From Phytopseudomonas dryadis (GTDB lineage: Bacteria > Pseudomonadota > Gammaproteobacteria > Pseudomonadales > Pseudomonadaceae), in contig NZ_QJUM01000002.1 in the NCBI RefSeq assembly GCF_004327355.1, forward strand, positions 234,124-298,123: a DNA stretch of 64,000 nucleotides, written 5' to 3'. A program made the translations under genes and the position numbers. Below the pieces are notes generated by a model. The model was not told the origin of the DNA and made no database searches. It worked only from the letters and a program-made list of their open reading frames with translations. Below are positions 9,530 through 17,978 of the stretch, piece by piece. Every line of letters begins with the position of its first letter. Position 1 is the first letter of the stretch.

Positions 9530-11308
9530 TCAGTGCTGCAGGTTGCCGTAGAGTTTGGCGTACAGGCCGCCATCGGCGATCAGTTGGCGATGATCGCCGT
9601 CCTCGGCGACGCTGCCGCCGTCGAACACCAGCACCCGGTCGGCCTGCTTAACCGCTGACAGGCGGTGGGCGATGATCAGCGTGGTACGCCCCTGGAGGAA
9701 TTGCCCGAGGGCCTGGTGCAGGGCGTATTCGGTGGCCGCGTCCAGCGCGGAAGTAGCTTCGTCGAGAATCACCACCTTGGGTTCGGCCAGCACCATGCGG
9801 GCGATGGCCAGGCGCTGGCGCTGGCCGCCCGAGAGGCGCACGCCGGAACGCCCGACCACGGTATCCAGGCCAGCGGGCAGTTGCCGGATGGTCTGCGCCA
9901 ACTGGGCGATGCCCAGGGCCTGCCAGCAGGCCTGGTCGCTGCGCTCGCGGCCCATGCACAGGTTGGCGCGTACCGTATCGTTGAACAGCGCGGGATGCTG
10001 CAGCACCACCGCCACGTGCTCGCGGATCGCCGCCAGGCCGATCTCCTGCTGGCTGCTGCCGCCGAAGCGGATGCTGCCGGCCTGGGGCGTATACAGCCCC
10101 AACAGCAGTTGCACCAGGGTGCTCTTGCCGCCACCGCTGGCGCCGACGATGGCGACCTTCTCGCCCGGGGCGATGCTCAGGTTCAAGCGGTCGAGCACCG
10201 GCTCCTCGTTGTAGGCGAACGACAACCCGCGCACCTCGATGCCCACGGTGTCGCGCCCGCTGAACGGGTCCGCCTGCTGCGGGTACTGCGGCTCGTCGGC
10301 GCGCGCCAGCAGTTCGTTGATGCGGGTCAGCGCGCCACCGGCGGCGTAGAAGGCGTACTGCAGGCTGAGCAACTGTTCCACCGGCCCGATCATGAACCAC
10401 AGGTAACTGAACACCGCCAGCATCTGGCCGATGGACAGGTCGGAGAGCAGCACCGTGAGCATCGCCGCAGCGCGGAAAATGTCGATGCCGAACTGGAACA
10501 GCAGGCCGCTGGCCCGGTTCGAGGCGTCGCTCTTCCACTGCGAGGCCACCGCGTAGTCGCGGACCTCGCGGGCACGCCCGCCGAGGCGGCCGAGGAAGAA
10601 GCCCTGGCGGTTGCCGGCGCGGATCTCCTGGATCGCCTCCAGGGTCTCGGTCAACGCCTGGGTGAAACGCGAGGTGCTGTCGTTTTCCAGCTTCTTCAGG
10701 TGCTTGACGCGCTTGCCCAGCAGCACCGTGGCGTAGATCACCAGCGGATTGAACAGCAGGATCAGCAGGGCCAGTTGCCAGTGCATCCACAGCAGGATCG
10801 CCGACGTACCGGCCAGGGTCAGCACACCGACCAGGAAGCGGCTGAGGGTTTCGCCGATGAATTTGTCCAGGGTGTCCAGGTCGGTCACCAGGTGGGTGGT
10901 CACCGTGCCGCCGCCCAGGCTTTCGTATTCGCTCAGGGAAATACGCTTGAGCCGTTCGATCAGACGGATGCGGATGCGGTAGACGATGTCCTTCGACAGC
11001 CCGGCGAACAGGCGCGCCTGCAGCACGTTGAACAGCAGCGCCGAACCGCGCAGCAGAAAGGTCAGAAACAGCATCAGGCCGATATAGCCGACCGCGGTCT
11101 GCCAGTCGCTCGGCAGGAAGCGGTCCATCACCGTCAATGCCGCATCGCCATCGCCGAGCAGCACTTCGTCGACCAGCAGCGGCAGCAGCAGCGGGATCGG
11201 CACGCTGCACAGGGTGGCGAACACCGCCACGGCATTGGCCAGCAGCAAGGCTTTCTTGTGGTGCAGGGCCAGGCGGCGGATCTCCGCCCAGCTCAACCGA
11301 TCAACCAT
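9530..11308 (-). CDS. ABC exporter half-transporter, permease fused to ATPase (ABCB/MsbA type)
   Basis: 592 residues. The N-terminal ~330 residues hold about six membrane segments (ALLLANAVAVFATLC, ILLWMHWQLALLILLF and others). The C-terminal nucleotide-binding domain has Walker A GASGGGKST, signature LSGGQRQR, Walker B VVILDEATSALD and the H-loop IIAHRLS. One polypeptide is half a transporter and should dimerise. I chose ATG 11308 (MVDRLSWAEIRRL); a start at 11371 would run deep into the upstream gene. The chosen start overlaps the stop of the DsbA-like gene by 8 bp, so translation is probably coupled. There is no peptidase domain, so I do not link it to the adhesin on the other strand. Substrate unknown. 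Confidence 0.9.
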   Translation of the reverse strand: MVDRLSWAEIRRLALHHKKALLLANAVAVFATLCSVPIPLLLPLLVDEVLLGDGDAALTVMDRFLPSDWQTAVGYIGLMLFLTFLLRGSALLFNVLQARLFAGLSKDIVYRIRIRLIERLKRISLSEYESLGGGTVTTHLVTDLDTLDKFIGETLSRFLVGVLTLAGTSAILLWMHWQLALLILLFNPLVIYATVLLGKRVKHLKKLENDSTSRFTQALTETLEAIQEIRAGNRQGFFLGRLGGRAREVRDYAVASQWKSDASNRASGLLFQFGIDIFRAAAMLTVLLSDLSIGQMLAVFSYLWFMIGPVEQLLSLQYAFYAAGGALTRINELLARADEPQYPQQADPFSGRDTVGIEVRGLSFAYNEEPVLDRLNLSIAPGEKVAIVGASGGGKSTLVQLLLGLYTPQAGSIRFGGSSQQEIGLAAIREHVAVVLQHPALFNDTVRANLCMGRERSDQACWQALGIAQLAQTIRQLPAGLDTVVGRSGVRLSGGQRQRLAIARMVLAEPKVVILDEATSALDAATEYALHQALGQFLQGRTTLIIAHRLSAVKQADRVLVFDGGSVAEDGDHRQLIADGGLYAKLYGNLQH

Positions 11309-11933
11309 CGACGGCGCGCTCCAGCCAACGCCCGAGCAAGGGCGACAAGGCATCGAGCGGCTGGTAACCATTGGTCAGCAGGGCCAGCTGGCCGTCACGC
11401 TCGGCGAGCAGCGTGGGGAAACCGGCGATGCCCAGATCCTGCACCCAGCTGAAATCGGCGGCGGTGGCCAGTTGCTGTTCGCTGCTGTCGAAAGCCTCGG
11501 CGAATTCGATGCGCGGGATGCCCACCTCTTCGGCCAGCAGCACCAGCACCGAGGCCTTGGTCACGTCCGCACCCTCCTGGTAGAAGGCCTGCTGGATGCG
11601 CCTGGCCATGGGCCAGGCGCTCGGCGGGTCGAGATGGCGCACGGTGACCACCGCGCGGCAGGCCGCCTCGGTGTCGTAGAGCATGCCTTCGGGCAAGCCG
11701 TCGTCGAAGTTGAACAGTTGCCCGGTACCGGCGTTGACCGCCTGCCAGTAGCTCAGGTAACGCACCCGCGTGGCGCTGTCGATGGCGATGCGGTCGCGGC
11801 GCAAGCCACCGACCACCAGGTACATCGGCACCCCGCTGGCAGCGGCCTGAGCGGCCAGGGCCTCGGCCACCGGGGCGAAGCCCCAGCACCAGGAACACAT
11901 CGGATCCATCACGTAGAGCAGCCGCGCTTGCAT
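11301..11933 (-). CDS. DsbA-family thioredoxin-fold protein with CSWC motif
   Basis: 210 residues. The active-site motif CSWC is at residues 13-16 (MDPMCSWCWGF), followed by the helical insertion typical of DsbA/FrnE-like proteins and a late cis-Pro region (GIAGFPTLL). There is no signal peptide, so unlike classic DsbA it should be cytoplasmic. It lies 2 bp after trhO and overlaps the ABC exporter start by 8 bp, so the three genes look like one operon. The specific partner is unknown. The family call is firm; the name is left open because FrnE-like, 2-hydroxychromene-isomerase-like and DsbA proteins blur together. Confidence 0.88.
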   Translation of the reverse strand: MQARLLYVMDPMCSWCWGFAPVAEALAAQAAASGVPMYLVVGGLRRDRIAIDSATRVRYLSYWQAVNAGTGQLFNFDDGLPEGMLYDTEAACRAVVTVRHLDPPSAWPMARRIQQAFYQEGADVTKASVLVLLAEEVGIPRIEFAEAFDSSEQQLATAADFSWVQDLGIAGFPTLLAERDGQLALLTNGYQPLDALSPLLGRWLERAVDG

Positions 11934-11935
11934 GC

Positions 11936-12874
11936 TCAGGCCTCGTTCTTCTGGCGGGGGTTGTAGCCCAGAGGATGGGGCTGATTGCGTGCTTTGGCCA
12001 GCTCGATCTGGCGCTGCCGCTCACGGGCGCCGGCGCGGGTCTTCTCCGACAGCGAGTCCCAGCAATGCGGGCAGCTCACGCCCGGCGAGAAATATTCCGA
12101 GGCGCGGTCTTCCACGGAGATCGGCGTACGGCAGGCATGGCACTGGTCATAGTCGCCCACGCTGAGGTCATGGCGCACGGTGACCCGGTTGTCGAAGACG
12201 AAGCAGTCGCCCTGCCAGCGCGTCTCCTGCTCGGGCACTTCCTCCAGGTATTTGAGGATACCGCCCTTGAGGTGGTAGACCTCCTCGAAACCGGCGCCGA
12301 GCATGTAGCTGGAGGCCTTCTCGCAGCGGATGCCGCCGGTGCAGAACATCGCCACCTTCTTGTGCCGGCTCGGGTCGAAGTTGGCCTGGATGTACTGGGG
12401 AAACTCGCGGAACGATTTGGTGCGCGGGTCCAGCGCCCCTTCGAAGGTGCCGATGGCCACTTCGTAGTCGTTGCGGGTGTCGATCAGCAGCACCTCGGGA
12501 TCGCTGATCAAGGCGTTCCAGTCCCGCGGCTCGACGTAGCTGCCCACGCGCCGGTTGGGGTCGACGCCCGGCACGCCGAGGGTGACGATTTCCTTCTTCA
12601 GCTTGACCTTGGTGCGGTAGAACGGCTGCTCGGCGCAGTACGACTCCTTGTGATCCACATCGCTCAGCCGCGGATCGAGGGCGAACCAGGCGAACAGCGC
12701 GTCGATGCCTGCGCGGCTGCCGGAAACGGTGCCATTGATACCCTCCTCGGCGAGCAGCAGGGTGCCCTTGATATCGTTGGCCAGCAGGGTATCGAGCAGC
12801 GGCTGGCGCAGCGCCTGGTAATCGGGCAGGGAAACGAACTTATAGAGCGCCGCCACGACGATCTTGTCGGTCAT
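11936..12874 (-). CDS. trhO: tRNA uridine(34) hydroxylase TrhO (YceA), rhodanese type
   Basis: 312 residues. An N-terminal ferredoxin-like domain ([27 protein letters not shown]) is followed by a rhodanese domain with the catalytic loop [10 protein letters not shown] and a C-terminal Cys-rich zinc-like segment ([16 protein letters not shown]). TrhO proteins carry out O2-dependent 5-hydroxylation of U34 in tRNAs, the first step to cmo5U/mcmo5U in many bacteria. I chose ATG 12874 ([13 protein letters not shown]), eight bases after AAGGA, rather than the in-frame ATG at 12883. It heads an operon with the DsbA-like protein and the ABC exporter. Confidence 0.93.
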   Translation of the reverse strand: MTDKIVVAALYKFVSLPDYQALRQPLLDTLLANDIKGTLLLAEEGINGTVSGSRAGIDALFAWFALDPRLSDVDHKESYCAEQPFYRTKVKLKKEIVTLGVPGVDPNRRVGSYVEPRDWNALISDPEVLLIDTRNDYEVAIGTFEGALDPRTKSFREFPQYIQANFDPSRHKKVAMFCTGGIRCEKASSYMLGAGFEEVYHLKGGILKYLEEVPEQETRWQGDCFVFDNRVTVRHDLSVGDYDQCHACRTPISVEDRASEYFSPGVSCPHCWDSLSEKTRAGARERQRQIELAKARNQPHPLGYNPRQKNEA

Positions 12875-13138
12875 TGCAAACATCCTTCAGTAGTCGCCCA
12901 CGCAAAGGGCGGACCGGGAGTGAGCGGTGCACGGCGCGGCCGCGCTGCACACCGGTGAAAATGACCGCGAAGTTTACTGGTCTTGGACGCTGTCGTGTAG
13001 GGCCAATCCTCCCACGACCAGGGCAATTGCGCTACGCGCTCGAAAAGCCGACGACTGCATGGATGCAGGAGGTAGAGCGAAGCAGGAGCCCGAGCCGAAA
13101 ACAGCGCTGGGAGGCTGGAGGCTTAGGGAAAAGCAGCC

Positions 13139-13390
13139 CTAGTGCGCGACACAGATCAAATGTCGGTCGTGCGGTATCTACACCGGGTGCAGCATTGCCG
13201 CACTCGTGTAGGAGCCGCGCCCTCGCGGCGAATCGTGGGCATACCGCGATTTCTGCGCAATGGCCGCCATCGCATCGCGCCGAGGTCGGCGCTCCTACAG
13301 GCGAACCCGGATTCCGAACGGGCTCTTGCTGGCCAGGGGGCAAGACGATATCCACGGGAGTCCGACATTTCAGGGTTGACACGACACTAG
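13139..13390. repeat. MITE-like element with CTAGTG/CACTAG ends and a REP core, copy 1
   Basis: A 252-bp unit with imperfect terminal inverted repeats: the left end reads CTAGTGCGCGACA and the right end, read on the other strand, CTAGTGTCGTGTCA; both continue to AAATGTCGG. The centre is a REP palindrome (GTAGGAGCCGCGCC at 13206 to GGCGCTCCTAC). A second copy is at 38128-38364, matching through ATTCCGAACGGGCTCT, GTATCCACGGGA and CATTTCAGGGTTGAC. Outer flanks 13104-13121 and 13422-13438 form a further inverted repeat (GCGCTGG.AGGCTGGAGG). No transposase is encoded. The rest of 12875-13463 contains no gene that I recognise. Confidence 0.7.
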
Positions 13391-13463
13391 CACCCAGGAA
13401 AATAGTGGTTTCTCGTTCAGCCCTCCAGCCTCCAGCGCTTTTCCTCGAGTGTCTTTCACACGA

Positions 13464-13769
13464 TCAGTGCTCGCGCCGGCTGCCGCCGCGGCAGGTCGGC
13501 GAGTCGGGGGCAGCGCCCTGCCCCGACCACTCGACGGGCGTATAGGTGTGCAGGGCCAGGGCATGCAGTTGGCCCATCAGCTCGCCCAGGGCGGCGTACA
13601 CCTTCTGATGGCGCTTGACCGCGTTCAGGCCATCGAACTGCGCACTGACGATCACCGCCTTGTAGTGCGTTTCCAGACCCCGGCTGTGCATGTGGCTCTC
13701 GTCCAGCACTTCGAGATGCTCGGGTTGCAAGGCGGTGAAGGCGGTTCGCAGGTGTTCGAGTTTCGACAT
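13464..13769 (-). CDS. bolA: BolA-family protein
   Basis: 101 residues. I chose ATG 13769 (MSKLEHLRTAF), six bases after GGAG. The sequence has the BolA fold landmarks: LEVLDESHMHSRG early, and FDGLNAVKRHQKVYAALGELM with the conserved RH pair, then HALALHTYTPVEW. BolA proteins bind [2Fe-2S] clusters together with monothiol glutaredoxins and influence morphology and stress or biofilm responses. The tail after residue ~80 is longer than usual and polar. It lies 46 bp after the DUF2059 gene on the same strand. Confidence 0.93.
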   Translation of the reverse strand: MSKLEHLRTAFTALQPEHLEVLDESHMHSRGLETHYKAVIVSAQFDGLNAVKRHQKVYAALGELMGQLHALALHTYTPVEWSGQGAAPDSPTCRGGSRREH

Positions 13770-13815
13770 CAAGGGCTCCAGTGTAGGCAGCGGCCCGCTA
13801 GAACGGGCCACTCGG

Positions 13816-14316
13816 TCAGGGCTTCTTCGCCCCCAGTTCGCTGCTCATGTCGGTCAGCAGCTTGTTCACCGCGGGCACCGCGGACTCCAGTTTGCTCTGG
13901 GTGATCTCGGCCGATTGCGCGGTCAGTTCGGGCATTTTCTGCAGGACTTTCTGGCCCAGGGGCGACTGATAGAAGGCGATCAGTTCCTTGAGCTCCTGCT
14001 CGCTGAAGTTGCTGGTGTAGAGCTTGACCATGTCCGGCTTGAGCTTGTCCCAGCCCACCGCCTTGTCCAGCTCGGCATTGGCCTTGGCCTGATAGGTCTC
14101 CAATACGGCCTGCTTGCTTTGCGGCGCCTGGCTCTCGGCAAAGCGCTGGGCGAACATCTGCTGCACCTGGGCGTACACCGGCACGGCCAGTTTGTCGGCA
14201 CGGGCAAGCTGCAGGAAGCGCTCGGCATCGGCGGCATGGCTGCGGGCATCGGCCAGCAGGTGGGTGCTGCTGGCGGCCATCAGCGCGGCAATGCAGAGTG
14301 CGGGTAGACGAGACAT
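13816..14316 (-). CDS. DUF2059 periplasmic protein
   Basis: 166 residues. ATG 14316 follows AGGAGTACCCG. A Sec signal peptide (MSRLPALCIAALMAASSTHLLA) is followed by a helical domain with AERFLQLARADKLAVPVY and the DUF2059 core ELIAFYQSPLGQKVLQKMPEL. Proteins of this family are exported and uncharacterised; none of the visible residues suggests an enzyme. It is co-directional with bolA, and in P. aeruginosa, as I recall, the same pair sits beside fumC. It is divergent from the DUF2804 gene over a 249-bp gap that should hold both promoters. Confidence 0.88.
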   Translation of the reverse strand: MSRLPALCIAALMAASSTHLLADARSHAADAERFLQLARADKLAVPVYAQVQQMFAQRFAESQAPQSKQAVLETYQAKANAELDKAVGWDKLKPDMVKLYTSNFSEQELKELIAFYQSPLGQKVLQKMPELTAQSAEITQSKLESAVPAVNKLLTDMSSELGAKKP

Positions 14317-14565
14317 CGGGTACTCCTGATCGGAAGGATGAGGTGCTTTGACCCACGGCCGGCCATTTTGTGCCCCAATCGCCCCGCGCCTCAAGTCCAT
14401 TCAAGCCTGCCCGGCTCTGTGGGTTAATCACAAATGCCGACTGGCGCACCCTTCGAACGACATCCAAAATGCCAGTACTTGTTCAAGGCGCACCGTAACG
14501 AGCATGCTCGGCGGCCACCTGGCATCCTGCCCTTGAGGAGATGACCGCACACATGGACGTGCACG

Positions 14566-15573
14566 ATGAATAGCCCTTTCGTTCCACCGCCGCTATCGAT
14601 CCCGCTGTGCGACCCTCGTGGTCGGCTCAACCCGCAGGCCGTGGGCTGGTCGCCCCGGCCACGGGTGGATTGCTCCCTGCCCGGCAATATCGGCCGGCGC
14701 AAACGCTGGAACCACTGGTGCATCACCACCCCGCAGTGGACGCTGTCGCTGACCCAGGCCGACCTCGATTACGTCGGCTACGGCGCCGTCTACTTCCTCG
14801 ATCTGGACAGCGCGGAGAACGTCTCGCACAGTCAGTTGAGCCCGTTCGCCCGGGGCTGTTGCCTGCCGGATCATCCCCAGGGCAGCCACTCGTTCAGGCA
14901 CTCACGCCTGCAACTGCATTTCAGCGAGTACCCCGCTCGCCTGCGCCTCACCGCCACGGCGGCGAACTTCGGCGGTCAACCGCTGCAAGTGGCGCTGGAC
15001 GTGCAGCGCCCCGCGCACCTGGAGTCGGTGAATCTGGTCGTGCCCCTGGGCAGGCGTGGCTTTCACGCCACCTGCCGCCAGGTCGGCCTGCCCGTCAGCG
15101 GCAGCGTGCAGATCGGCGAGCGGGAATACCACTGCGCCATCGGCCAGGGCTACGCCTCCATGGACTTCGGCCGGGGCGTATGGCCGCTCAACAGCCACTG
15201 GACACGCGCGGCCTTCGCCGCGCCTGGCGGCATAGGCGGCAATTTCGGCGCCGGCTGGACGGACCATAGCGGGTTGTCGGAGAACGCCCTGTGGTTCGGT
15301 GGCCAGTTGCTGCACCTGGAGCAGCAGGTGCACATCCGGCAGGCGCCAGCGTCGGCCCTGGCACCCTGGCGGCTGTACACCGACGATGGGCAGGTGGAGC
15401 TGACCTTCACGCCGAAACAGGAGCACATCGCCAGGCCCCGCGTGGGGCCGCTGTATGCCGATACCCGGCAGTGGTTCGGCCATTACCACGGCCTGTTGCG
15501 CGGCCCCGACGGCGAACGCGTGCCGGTCGCCGCCGCCCAGGGCTGGCTCGGCTCGACACGAGCGCGCTGGTGA
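14566..15573 (+). CDS. DUF2804 family protein
   Basis: 335 residues with no signal peptide or membrane segment. It shows DUF2804 landmarks: an early CDPRGRLNP, KRWNHWCITTPQWTLSLTQADLDYVGYG, then GYASMDFGRGVWP and a late QWFGHYHGLLRG. The fold is predicted to be mostly beta. The family's biochemical role is not established as far as I know; some members lie near lipid or fatty acid genes. Here it precedes fumC by 61 bp in the same direction. Confidence 0.85.
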   Translation: MNSPFVPPPLSIPLCDPRGRLNPQAVGWSPRPRVDCSLPGNIGRRKRWNHWCITTPQWTLSLTQADLDYVGYGAVYFLDLDSAENVSHSQLSPFARGCCLPDHPQGSHSFRHSRLQLHFSEYPARLRLTATAANFGGQPLQVALDVQRPAHLESVNLVVPLGRRGFHATCRQVGLPVSGSVQIGEREYHCAIGQGYASMDFGRGVWPLNSHWTRAAFAAPGGIGGNFGAGWTDHSGLSENALWFGGQLLHLEQQVHIRQAPASALAPWRLYTDDGQVELTFTPKQEHIARPRVGPLYADTRQWFGHYHGLLRGPDGERVPVAAAQGWLGSTRARW

Positions 15574-15634
15574 AGGGAACCGCTTGCCGGTTGCGACAGC
15601 CTAACGCAGCTGAATCGAAGCGGAGAGCCACCCC

Positions 15635-17029
15635 ATGAGTCGCACCGAAACCGACAGCATCGGCCCTATCGACGTCCCCGAAGACGCTTACTGGGGCGCC
15701 CAGACCCAGCGCTCGCGGATCAACTTCGCCATCGGCGAGGAGCGCATGCCCATCGCGGTGATTCATGCCCTGGCCCTGATCAAGAAGGCCGCGGCACGCG
15801 TCAACGACCGCATCGGCGAGCTGCCCCCCGATACCGCCCGCCTGATCGAGCAGGCCGCCGACGAGGTCATCGCCGGCCAGCACGACGAACAGTTCCCCCT
15901 GATGGTCTGGCAGACCGGCAGCGGTACCCAGAGCAACATGAACGTCAACGAAGTGATCGCCGGCCGGGCCAACGAGTTGGCCGGCAACGCCCGTGGCGGC
16001 AAGAGCCCGGTACACCCCAACGACCACGTCAACCGTGCGCAGAGCTCCAACGACTGCTTCCCCAGCGCCATGCACATCGCCGCCGTCGGCGCCGTGCACA
16101 ATGACCTGCTGCCGGCCATCGACGAACTGTCCCAGGCGCTGGCGGATCAGGCGGCGCGCCACGCCAGACTGGTGAAGACCGGGCGCACCCACATGATGGA
16201 CGCCACCCCGATCACCTTCGGCCAGGAACTGTCGGCCTACGTGGCCCAACTGGGACATGCCGAGCAGGCCATCCGCGCCGCCCTGACCGCGGTCTGCGAG
16301 CTGGCCCAGGGCGGCACCGCCGTGGGCACCGGGCTCAATTCGCCGCCCGGCTTCGGCGAGGCGATCGCCGCGGAGCTGGCGGCGCTCAGTGGCCTGCCGC
16401 TGCGCAGCGCGCCGAACAAGTTCGCCGCCCTGGCCGGACACGAGCCATTGGCGGCGCTGTCCGGAGCGCTGAAGACCCTGGCCATCGCCCTGATGAAGAT
16501 CGCCAACGACCTGCGCCTGCTCGGCTCCGGGCCGCGCGCGGGCCTTGCCGAAGTGCGCCTGCCGGCCAACGAGCCGGGCAGTTCGATCATGCCCGGCAAG
16601 GTCAACCCGACCCAGTGCGAGGCCCTGTCCATGCTGGCCTGCCAGGTGCTGGGCAACGATGTGACCATCGGCTTCGCCGCCAGCCAGGGTCACCTGCAGC
16701 TGAACGTGTACAAGCCGGTGATCATCCACAACCTGCTGCAATCGACACGCCTGCTGGCCGATGGCTGTCGCAATTTCAAGGAGCACTGTATCGTCGGCCT
16801 GCAGGCGGACGCACAGCGCATGGCGGAACACCTGGAACGGGGCCTGATGCTGGTGACCGCGCTCAACCCGCACATCGGTTACGACAAGGCCGCCGAGATC
16901 GCCAAGAAGGCCTATCAGGACGGCACCACCCTGCGCGAAGCGGCCCTGGCACTCGGCCACCTCAGCGCGGAACAATTCGATGCCTGGGTTCGCCCGGAGA
17001 CCATGCTGGAGGCAGGGCACCATGACTGA
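15635..17029 (+). CDS. fumC: Class II fumarate hydratase
   Basis: 464 residues, the normal length for class II fumarase, which interconverts fumarate and malate in the TCA cycle and needs no iron-sulfur cluster. Visible signatures are [15 protein letters not shown], the substrate region [26 protein letters not shown], and the fumarase/lyase signature [15 protein letters not shown]. The protein is cytoplasmic. The stop overlaps the next gene's start by 8 bp. Pseudomonas genomes usually carry more than one fumC; gene order suggests this is the copy near bolA (fumC2 in P. aeruginosa, from memory). Confidence 0.96.
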   Translation: MSRTETDSIGPIDVPEDAYWGAQTQRSRINFAIGEERMPIAVIHALALIKKAAARVNDRIGELPPDTARLIEQAADEVIAGQHDEQFPLMVWQTGSGTQSNMNVNEVIAGRANELAGNARGGKSPVHPNDHVNRAQSSNDCFPSAMHIAAVGAVHNDLLPAIDELSQALADQAARHARLVKTGRTHMMDATPITFGQELSAYVAQLGHAEQAIRAALTAVCELAQGGTAVGTGLNSPPGFGEAIAAELAALSGLPLRSAPNKFAALAGHEPLAALSGALKTLAIALMKIANDLRLLGSGPRAGLAEVRLPANEPGSSIMPGKVNPTQCEALSMLACQVLGNDVTIGFAASQGHLQLNVYKPVIIHNLLQSTRLLADGCRNFKEHCIVGLQADAQRMAEHLERGLMLVTALNPHIGYDKAAEIAKKAYQDGTTLREAALALGHLSAEQFDAWVRPETMLEAGHHD

Positions 17030-17642
17030 AACGGCCAAGAGCGGCGCCACGCCACTGGAAGGTGACGGCAAGCGTATCCTGATGATCATCGGCACCCCGA
17101 AAAGCGACAGCCTGTGCCATGCGCTGGGCGAAGCCTACGCCCTCGGCGCGCGCACCGAAGGTCACGTGGTGCGCCAGCTCAAGCTCGGCGAGATGAGCTT
17201 CGATCCGGTGCTGCACGAAGGCTACACCCAGAGCCAGACCCTGGAGGCCGACCTGCTCGAGGCCCAGCGCCAGATTCACTGGGCCCAGCACCTGGTGATC
17301 GTCTACCCGGTCTGGTGGGGTGGTTTGCCGGCGCTGCTCAAGGGCTTTTTCGACCGGGTGTTCCTGCCCGGTTTCGCCTTCAAGTACCGCAGCAACTCGC
17401 CGCTCTGGGACAAACTGCTCAGCGGCCGCACCGCCGATCTGCTGGTCACCCTGGATACCCCGCGCTGGTATTTCCGCTGGATCTACGGCGCCCCGGCGCA
17501 CCGCCAGATGACCCGCACCATCCTCGGCTTCTGCGGTATCAAGACCCGCCAGCTGGCAGAGTTCTCGCCGGTTCGCCCATCCTCGGAAGCCCAGCGGCAG
17601 AACTGGCTGCGCCGTGCCGAACTGCTAGGCAGCCGGGTCTGA
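17022..17642 (+). CDS. Flavodoxin-fold NAD(P)H oxidoreductase
   Basis: 206 residues. ATG 17022 ([11 protein letters not shown]) overlaps the fumC stop by 8 bp. The sequence begins [21 protein letters not shown], a phosphate-binding loop of the NQO1/KefF/MdaB flavodoxin-like family, then [29 protein letters not shown], the hallmark of these FMN/FAD quinone or nitro reductases. The tight overlap suggests co-translation with fumarase. The preferred substrate cannot be told from sequence. Confidence 0.9.
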   Translation: MTETAKSGATPLEGDGKRILMIIGTPKSDSLCHALGEAYALGARTEGHVVRQLKLGEMSFDPVLHEGYTQSQTLEADLLEAQRQIHWAQHLVIVYPVWWGGLPALLKGFFDRVFLPGFAFKYRSNSPLWDKLLSGRTADLLVTLDTPRWYFRWIYGAPAHRQMTRTILGFCGIKTRQLAEFSPVRPSSEAQRQNWLRRAELLGSRV

Positions 17643-17691
17643 GCCTATCGCCGGGGGAGCGGCGCCTGCAGAAAAGCGGCGATCCGCCCGC

Positions 17692-17898
17692 GTAGGAGCG
17701 TCGCCCTCGGCGCGATGCGAGGGCGGCCATTCCGCAGAATCCGTGGCGCGACCACCATTCGCCGCGGGGGCGCGGCTCCTACAAGATCGCGGCCAACCAC
17801 CGACCGTGTAGGAGCGTCGCCCCCGGCGCGATGCGAGGGCGGCCATCACGCAGAGTCCAAGGCGCAGCCGCCATTCACCGCGGGGGCGCGGCTCTCAC
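17692..17898. repeat. Two tandem REP-type palindromic pairs
   Basis: Two ~90-bp inverted pairs (17692-17783 and 17809-17898). Each starts with GTAGGAGCGTCGCCC.CGGCGCGATGCG and ends with CCGCGGGGGCGCGGCTC(C/T)(T/C)AC. They fill most of the gap between the oxidoreductase gene (ends 17642) and the pap gene, which converge here. The arms can fold into paired hairpins as in other Pseudomonas REPs. The remainder of 17643-17978 shows nothing that I recognise. Confidence 0.85.
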
Positions 17899-17978
17899 AG
17901 TAAATCGCGGCAAACCACTGGCCGTGTAGCGCCCTATCGAGTGGATGAAAACAGCGTCGGCTACGCGCCCCGATCTCC

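Noticed and set aside
9530..11308. Inner membrane exporter for the adhesin
   Set aside because: It is on the other strand, translationally coupled to a DsbA-like gene, and the same operon is associated with trhO and bolA as I recall from P. aeruginosa; no HlyD-like partner is present.
9665..11452. 595-codon plus-strand frame across the ABC exporter
   Set aside because: Composition is a Gln/His/Arg/Gly shadow; the minus strand carries Walker A, signature and Walker B motifs.
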